Below are positions 50,730 through 55,362 of a DNA stretch of 55,362 bases, in pieces. Within the stretch, counting starts at the first letter, position 1, and each line of letters begins with the position of its first letter. The position numbers were made by a program, and so were the translations under genes. Under the pieces are notes generated by a model. That model made no database searches. It saw only the letters and a list, made by a program, of their open reading frames with translations, and had not been told where the DNA came from. The DNA comes from Lachnospiraceae bacterium (GTDB taxonomy: Bacteria; Bacillota; Clostridia; Lachnospirales; Lachnospiraceae), in assembly GCA_017449075.1 (NCBI GenBank), contig JAFSKG010000045.1, forward strand, positions 1 to 55,362, read 5' to 3'.

Positions 50730-52667
50730 CTATGCTACTTTTGCAAGTGCTTTTCCGTTTTCATCTATTGTATAAGTTCCTACAGATGTAACTATATTTT
50801 TTGTAGATCCCTTATCTGCTTTTGCAAGTGTTCCATCAGCTTGAAGATAATATGCTCCAGTTGATACATTTACCCAAGTATTATGTCTCAATTCTCCACT
50901 ATTTGGATCAAAGTAGTACATTGCACCATTTGACATCTGTCTCCATCCAGTAATCATATAACCTGTAGAATCTACACAATATACTTTTCCATTTTGTTTA
51001 ATCCACTCATTTGAAGCGCTTTGGCCATTTGCTTTCAAGAAGAACCATCCCTTAGCATCTTTTTGCCAAGTTCCTGCAGTATCACCAGTAGAAACAAGTA
51101 ATGAATTTGTTCCAGAACCTGCTGCTGAAGTTGCAGCTGTAGTTGGTGCATTATATACTCCTGCAGTTGCTGCCATATTTGTTGCTGCCATAGCCTGAGT
51201 TGATACATTATTTGCTACATTTAAAACTGTATTATATGTGGCACCTGCTGCCGCTGCTTCAAGAGATGCAACTTTAGCATAGTTTAAAAGTTTAGTAGTA
51301 TCTGTAAATTGTGAACCATTTGCCTTAAGCACAATTGCTATAAGTCTTTGTCCATTGTAATCTATTTCTGAAGCTACAGTATACTTTGCCTTGCTTGTGT
51401 ATCCCATCTTACTAGTAATTCCTGCGTAGTAATTTTTATTTCCTTTAATTAATAATTGGTTTGTAGTTGTGAGTGCCTTAGCAGCTCTATGAGCAGTTGC
51501 TGGAAGAGTGTAAGCTTGTTGTTGAAGCATTAGCTTAAGTGTTGGGTCCGCTGAAACTTTATCCATAATTATAGCTGCATCATATGTATTTGTAATTTGT
51601 GCATCATTGTTAAGTCCAGTTGGGTTTGTAAAATTAGTAGCCACACATCCCCAATTCTTAGCTGTCTGATTCATAAGAGCAACAAAGTTTGGAACGCTTC
51701 CTGCCACATTTTCAGCAACGACATTTGCTACATCACAACATGAACGAACAAACATTGCTCCCAAAGCATCTCTAACAGTTATCACATCACCAGCTTTAAG
51801 TCCTGCCGTAGATGCTCCTGATTCAAGTCCAGTAACTGCAGTATGAGATACCGCAAGTACATCATCCAATCTCTTATATGATAAAAGAAGTGAAGCAGTA
51901 ACTAAAGTTGTAAGTGCTGCAGGGTGGAATGGATTTAAACCACCCTTTGAGAAATAAATCTGTCTTGTTGTAGCATTGACTACGAGAGCACCCGGTGCAG
52001 TTACGCTTGGCTTAACTGCTTGTATTCCATTATTAACTGTATAAATTATAACTCCATTATTTGCTGCTGCAAATGTATCTACTTGAGCAGCTTGAGTCAC
52101 AGTTGTAGCTTGATTATTTTGTGTAGTATATGATGGTATAGCTGCTGGTTGTTGAGGATTGTTATTCACAACTCCCGGACCTGTATTATCACTAATAAGT
52201 AATTCGTTATTGGCAGATGGTGAACTAATCTCATGGAAAGTTGGTCCCTTATCTGCAGACCTGTCATCACCAGAACTAAACTGAACGCCATTTGCTATTA
52301 CTTTTGAACTTCCTGTAACAGTTGCAAGTTCTTTATTATGAGCTCCTGGAGAAACAATTGTGGTAACCGTTGGTCCTTTATTCTCAGTACCATTTTGATC
52401 TACATTAGAAAGACTTTGTCCCACTGAGTAATCATAACTTACTCCCTGTATAGGAGAATAATTTGTAGTAGAACTATTTGGCAAAAGTCCTGGTCCGGTA
52501 AACTGATTTTGCAAATATGTAGTTGATGATGCATTAGATGTCATATTCTTTGTACCTGTACCAGGTGCTACACCAACCACAACAGTATCAGCATAAACTA
52601 AATTTGTAAGTAATAGTGCCAAACAAACCACTATTGAAAAAATTCTTTTAGACAATGACTTAAACAT
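50730..52667 (-). CDS. Inactive peptidase-S11 (D-Ala-D-Ala carboxypeptidase)-like wall protein
   Basis: The start at 52667 has AGGAGG nine bases upstream and overlaps the ftsH stop by eight bases. A signal peptide is followed by a 190-residue Ser/Asn/Gly/Thr-rich linker with repeated K-G-P and S-P-x-A-x-N elements, an S11-like domain (about 215-470), and C-terminal wall-binding repeats such as A-M-Y-Y-F-D-P-N-S-G. The S11 catalytic motifs are altered: SxxK becomes P-A-A-L-T-T (249-254), SGN becomes S-C-C (309-311), and KTG becomes K-M-G (420-422). The fold is recognisable, but peptidase activity is unlikely. It probably binds peptidoglycan or has a structural role. Confidence 0.85.
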   Translation of the reverse strand: MFKSLSKRIFSIVVCLALLLTNLVYADTVVVGVAPGTGTKNMTSNASSTTYLQNQFTGPGLLPNSSTTNYSPIQGVSYDYSVGQSLSNVDQNGTENKGPTVTTIVSPGAHNKELATVTGSSKVIANGVQFSSGDDRSADKGPTFHEISSPSANNELLISDNTGPGVVNNNPQQPAAIPSYTTQNNQATTVTQAAQVDTFAAANNGVIIYTVNNGIQAVKPSVTAPGALVVNATTRQIYFSKGGLNPFHPAALTTLVTASLLLSYKRLDDVLAVSHTAVTGLESGASTAGLKAGDVITVRDALGAMFVRSCCDVANVVAENVAGSVPNFVALMNQTAKNWGCVATNFTNPTGLNNDAQITNTYDAAIIMDKVSADPTLKLMLQQQAYTLPATAHRAAKALTTTNQLLIKGNKNYYAGITSKMGYTSKAKYTVASEIDYNGQRLIAIVLKANGSQFTDTTKLLNYAKVASLEAAAAGATYNTVLNVANNVSTQAMAATNMAATAGVYNAPTTAATSAAGSGTNSLLVSTGDTAGTWQKDAKGWFFLKANGQSASNEWIKQNGKVYCVDSTGYMITGWRQMSNGAMYYFDPNSGELRHNTWVNVSTGAYYLQADGTLAKADKGSTKNIVTSVGTYTIDENGKALAKVA

Positions 52668-54657
52668 TATCACCATCCTCCTTTTCAGATACTCTCTCAT
52701 TTTTCACTTCTGCTATACCTGTAATCTCAGTAAAGAGTTTCATAAACTCCTTCCCTGTAATTGTTTCTTTCTCTATCAAATATTCTGCTATCTTATCAAG
52801 TGCCTCTCTATGTTCTTTGAGCATGGCTTTTGCTTTTTCAAAAGCATCCTTAAGCATCTTTTGAACTTCTTCATCTACTTGAGTTGCAGTTTCATCACCA
52901 CAGTTCATATCTACACCATTTTCAAGATACATACTATGATTTGTAGCAAGACCCATAAGCCCAAACTTCTCACTCATACCATATTGAGTAACCATTGCGC
53001 GAGCAAGTTTTGTTGCCTGCTCTATATCATTTGCTGCGCCTGTAGTTATAGTATCAAATACTATATCTTCTGCTGCACGGCCTGATAAAAATACTACGAG
53101 TTTTTCCTCAAGTTCTTTCTTTGTATTTAAATATTTTTCTTCTTCTGGAGTTTGAAGTACATAACCAAGTGCTCCCATAGTTCTTGGAACTATAGTTATC
53201 TTTTGCACTGGTTCTGTGTGTTTTTGAAGTGCTGTCACAAGTGCATGACCCACTTCATGATAAGAAACTATTTTCCTCTCTTCTTTAGAAAGGATTCTGT
53301 CTTTCTTTTCTTTTCCGACAAGTACAACTTCAACTGCATCTTTCAAATCCTGTTGACAAACTTTGTCTCTCTTTGCTTTTGCTGCAGTTATGGCTGCTTC
53401 ATTTATCATATTAGCAAGATCCGCGCCTACTGCTCCTGATGTAGAAAGTGCTATCTCTTCAAAATCAACTGTGTCGTCAAGTTTTACATCTTTAGCATGA
53501 ACTTTTAATATATTGATACGTCCTTTTAAATCTGGTTTTTCAACTACTATTCTTCTATCAAATCTACCCGGTCTAAGAAGTGCTTGATCAAGTATCTCAG
53601 GTCTATTTGTAGCAGCCATTACCATGATACCATTATTTATTTCAAAGCCATCCATCTCAGATAAGAGTTGGTTAAGAGTCTGTTCTCTTTCACTATCAGC
53701 ACCTGAGCCAGCACGAGTATCTCTTGATCTACCAATAGCATCTATCTCATCTATAAATACTATACAAGGCGCTGCTGCTTTTGCCTGCTTAAATAAATCA
53801 CGAACACGAGATGCACCAACTCCTGCAAACATTTCTACAAAGTCAGAACCAGTCATTGAGAAGAAAGGTACCTTTGCTTCACCAGCTACTGCTTTAGCAA
53901 GTAAAGTCTTTCCTGTTCCAGGAGGTCCTACGAGAAGTGCACCTTTTGGGAGTTTTGCACCAACATAAGTATATTTTTTTGGATTGTGAAGGAAGTCAAC
54001 TATTTCTTGCAGAGATTCTTTCGCTTCATCTTCACCTGCTACATCTTTAAATGTAACGCCCGTTTCTCTTTGCATATATCTTTTTGCTTTACTTTGGCCA
54101 ACACTAAATATGCCTCCAATTCCACCGCCCATACCACCAGACATTCTTCTTGCAAACATACCTATCAAAAGCCAAAGTATGATAAATGGTGCGAGTGAAA
54201 TTATCAAATCCATAATAATACTTGCTTTCACACCGATTATCTCTATATTTCCTTTTTCTATAAGTCTATTTACTAAATCTTTATCATCACCAACTTTAAC
54301 TATATGATAAATTTTATCTTGAGACTTTTGAAAATTCTCTAATACATTTTTAATATCTTGCTCATTTTTTATTTCAACTTCCTCATCTTTATTAAATGTC
54401 TCACCTTTTTCATAAGCATATATATCTTCCGAAGAAATTCTAACTCTATATATCTTCCCTTCATTTACTTTTTGTATAAATTCTGAATATGAAATCTCAG
54501 CTTGATTATTTGAAAGATATCTTCCTGCAGTTCCAGAAAAAATCATAGAATATATAAACGAAATTGCAACCAGTGCGATTAACGCACCAAAAATAGATTG
54601 TGGAATCCCTCCACCTGGTTTCTTGTCTTTATTGTTGTTTTGTCTATTATTATCCAT
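52660..54657 (-). CDS. ftsH: ATP-dependent zinc metalloprotease FtsH
   Basis: FtsH is the membrane-bound AAA+ protease for quality control of membrane and regulatory proteins. The start at 54657 follows AGGAG by six bases. Two membrane segments lie near residues 20-42 and 148-168, with the extracellular domain between. The AAA domain has Walker A G-P-P-G-T-G-K-T (244-251) and Walker B C-I-V-F-I-D-E-I-D, and the second-region-of-homology motif R-P-G-R-F-D-R is clear. The zinc site is H-E-V-G-H at 467-471. Total length of 665 residues is normal. Its stop overlaps the next gene, so the two are translationally coupled. Confidence 0.97.
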   Translation of the reverse strand: MDNNRQNNNKDKKPGGGIPQSIFGALIALVAISFIYSMIFSGTAGRYLSNNQAEISYSEFIQKVNEGKIYRVRISSEDIYAYEKGETFNKDEEVEIKNEQDIKNVLENFQKSQDKIYHIVKVGDDKDLVNRLIEKGNIEIIGVKASIIMDLIISLAPFIILWLLIGMFARRMSGGMGGGIGGIFSVGQSKAKRYMQRETGVTFKDVAGEDEAKESLQEIVDFLHNPKKYTYVGAKLPKGALLVGPPGTGKTLLAKAVAGEAKVPFFSMTGSDFVEMFAGVGASRVRDLFKQAKAAAPCIVFIDEIDAIGRSRDTRAGSGADSEREQTLNQLLSEMDGFEINNGIMVMAATNRPEILDQALLRPGRFDRRIVVEKPDLKGRINILKVHAKDVKLDDTVDFEEIALSTSGAVGADLANMINEAAITAAKAKRDKVCQQDLKDAVEVVLVGKEKKDRILSKEERKIVSYHEVGHALVTALQKHTEPVQKITIVPRTMGALGYVLQTPEEEKYLNTKKELEEKLVVFLSGRAAEDIVFDTITTGAANDIEQATKLARAMVTQYGMSEKFGLMGLATNHSMYLENGVDMNCGDETATQVDEEVQKMLKDAFEKAKAMLKEHREALDKIAEYLIEKETITGKEFMKLFTEITGIAEVKNERVSEKEDGDNV

Positions 54658-54767
54658 TAATTCTCCTATTTTCAACCAAAAAATTACTGACCGTAATAAA
54701 TACAGTCAATCACGCATAATTATACACATATATTATAGCCGGAAAATAGCATAAAATCAAGATAATA

Positions 54768-54796
54768 TTGAAAATATATGCCTTGTGGGCTATAAT
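54768..54796 (+). promoter_or_regulatory. Consensus promoter giving a leaderless transcript
   Basis: TTGAAA (54768-54773), 17 bp, TATAAT (54791-54796) is near-perfect. The ATG at 54804 is seven bases after the -10 box, so transcription should start at or next to the start codon. Confidence 0.85.
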
Positions 54797-54803
54797 AAAT
54801 ACT

Positions 54804-55196
54804 ATGTTAATTGGTAAAAGAGTCAAAATCTCAGAAGAACAGAATAAAAAACTTGAGCTCATAGCAATAATTTGTCTAATTGCATTTGCATTAACAACTT
54901 ATATTTTAACTCATTTTGTTTTTAAAAAAGACACTAGAAATATTTCTATTTTCGTGGATGGCGCTAGAATAACACAGGTTGACGGTCGCAGGATTGATTT
55001 AAACACCCCTGGAAGCTATACAATCGGTGACCCAAATGGTGACTTCAACATCATAGAAATAAAAGACCATAAAGTGAGATGTATTGATGCCAACTGCCCA
55101 GATAAAATATGTGTCTCTCACGGTTATTTAAATCCTGAAATAGACAATGACATAATAGTCTGCGCGCCACACAGACTAACTATTCAATATCAATAA
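54804..55196 (+). CDS. NusG domain II-containing membrane-anchored protein
   Basis: The start at ATG 54804 is chosen because the longer TTG frame start at 54768 is the promoter -35 box. The 130-residue protein has one hydrophobic segment (about 18-40) and an outside domain of the NusG_II type. That domain shows F-N-I-I-E-I-K-D-H-K-V-R, C-P-D-K-I-C-V-S-H-G and I-I-V-C-A-P-H-R-L. In Clostridia such proteins often accompany electron-transport or thiamine-type genes, but here it stands alone, divergent from ftsH. Function is unknown; the Cys residues of C-P-D-K-I-C are conserved in the family. Confidence 0.88.
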   Translation: MLIGKRVKISEEQNKKLELIAIICLIAFALTTYILTHFVFKKDTRNISIFVDGARITQVDGRRIDLNTPGSYTIGDPNGDFNIIEIKDHKVRCIDANCPDKICVSHGYLNPEIDNDIIVCAPHRLTIQYQ

Positions 55197-55225
55197 TATT
55201 TTTTAAAACAAAAAAGCACTCATAT

Positions 55226-55253
55226 TATAGTTAAACCCAATATTTAGACCAAA
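55226..55253 (+). repeat. Left terminal inverted repeat of the right IS3-type element
   Basis: TATAGTTAAACC, CAATA, TTTAGACCAAA. It matches the inverted end of the left element (111-138) at 25 of 28 positions and lies 36 bp before the orfA start. Confidence 0.75.
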
Positions 55254-55289
55254 TTAGTTAAATAAAATAACTAAGGAGGTCTATTTTTT

Positions 55290-55362
55290 ATGAAGTATAG
55301 TTTGAAATTTAAATTAAAGATGATTAGTTTAAAGAAAGAAGGTAAGCCACTTGAATATCCTA
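55290..55362 (+). CDS. IS3-family transposase OrfA, N-terminal start (partial)
   Basis: ATG at 55290 is preceded by AAGGAGG. The 24 visible residues, starting M-K-Y-S-L-K-F-K-L-K and containing K-K-E-G-K-P-L-E-Y-P, resemble the start of IS3-group OrfA helix-turn-helix proteins. The gene runs off the right edge. Its position after a terminal repeat shared with the left element supports the call. Confidence 0.75.
   Translation, partial: MKYSLKFKLKMISLKKEGKPLEYP

Noticed and set aside
54768-54803. Longer start for the NusG domain II protein
   Set aside because: The TTG is the -35 box of the promoter and the extension would be outside the transcript.

Overview
The window is A+T-rich DNA from an anaerobic low-GC Firmicute, most likely a member of the Clostridia and plausibly Lachnospiraceae. 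The signs are a CIRCE-controlled dnaJ, a desulfoferrodoxin-type superoxide reductase, an ATP-type PEP carboxykinase, a Rho factor, many lipoproteins, several secreted proteins with choline-binding-type wall repeats, and strong AGGAGG-type ribosome binding sites. No rRNA, tRNA or CRISPR array was seen. The window is bracketed by two same-orientation copies of an IS3-type insertion sequence. The end of one orfB lies at 2-106 and the start of an orfA at 55290-55362, and each has a matching 28-bp terminal repeat.

Layout: (1) 162-13959, minus strand, is mostly housekeeping: dnaJ, a DUF6273-like lipoprotein, desulfoferrodoxin, galK, galM, a divergent SAM-synthetase homologue, a barstar/barnase pair with a Tyr-rich secreted protein, a cation/proton antiporter, a GT2 glycosyltransferase, an RfbH-type dehydrase, plsY, fba and rarA. 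(2) 14174-18830, plus strand, is a complete branched-chain amino acid ABC transporter operon (livKHMGF) closed by a clear terminator. A tannase-like lipoprotein follows on the minus strand. (3) About 21000-42100 is a defence-type accessory island. It holds a RelB/PIN toxin-antitoxin module, small wall-binding and unknown genes, a nine- to ten-gene type 4 BREX-like operon with its own cysteine desulfurase, a divergent XRE regulator, a SAM methyltransferase next to an HNH nuclease, a tandem-repeat tract, and a P-loop ATPase paired with a DUF4869 protein. (4) 42199-55196 returns to chromosomal backbone genes: L-cysteine desulfidase, wall-binding protein, I42 protease inhibitor, rho, pckA, a D-Ala-D-Ala-carboxypeptidase-like protein that has lost its catalytic residues, ftsH and a NusG-domain-II protein.

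The most interesting system is the operon at 22786-37871. Its core order brxP-brxC-pglZ-brxL matches BREX type 4, in which a PAPS-reductase-like protein replaces the PglX methyltransferase. Here the operon also encodes a cysteine desulfurase, two Cys-rich small proteins, an unrecognised protein of about 825 residues and a PC4/YdbC-type ssDNA-binding protein. Together these suggest a sulfur-based (phosphorothioate-like) DNA mark rather than methylation. That conclusion is inferred from gene content and is not shown by the sequence alone.

Other points of interest are the dead carboxypeptidase, several apparently leaderless promoters, a family of short GTAGG-type palindromes placed at ribosome binding sites, and a hairpin-rich MITE-like element upstream of the cysteine desulfidase gene.
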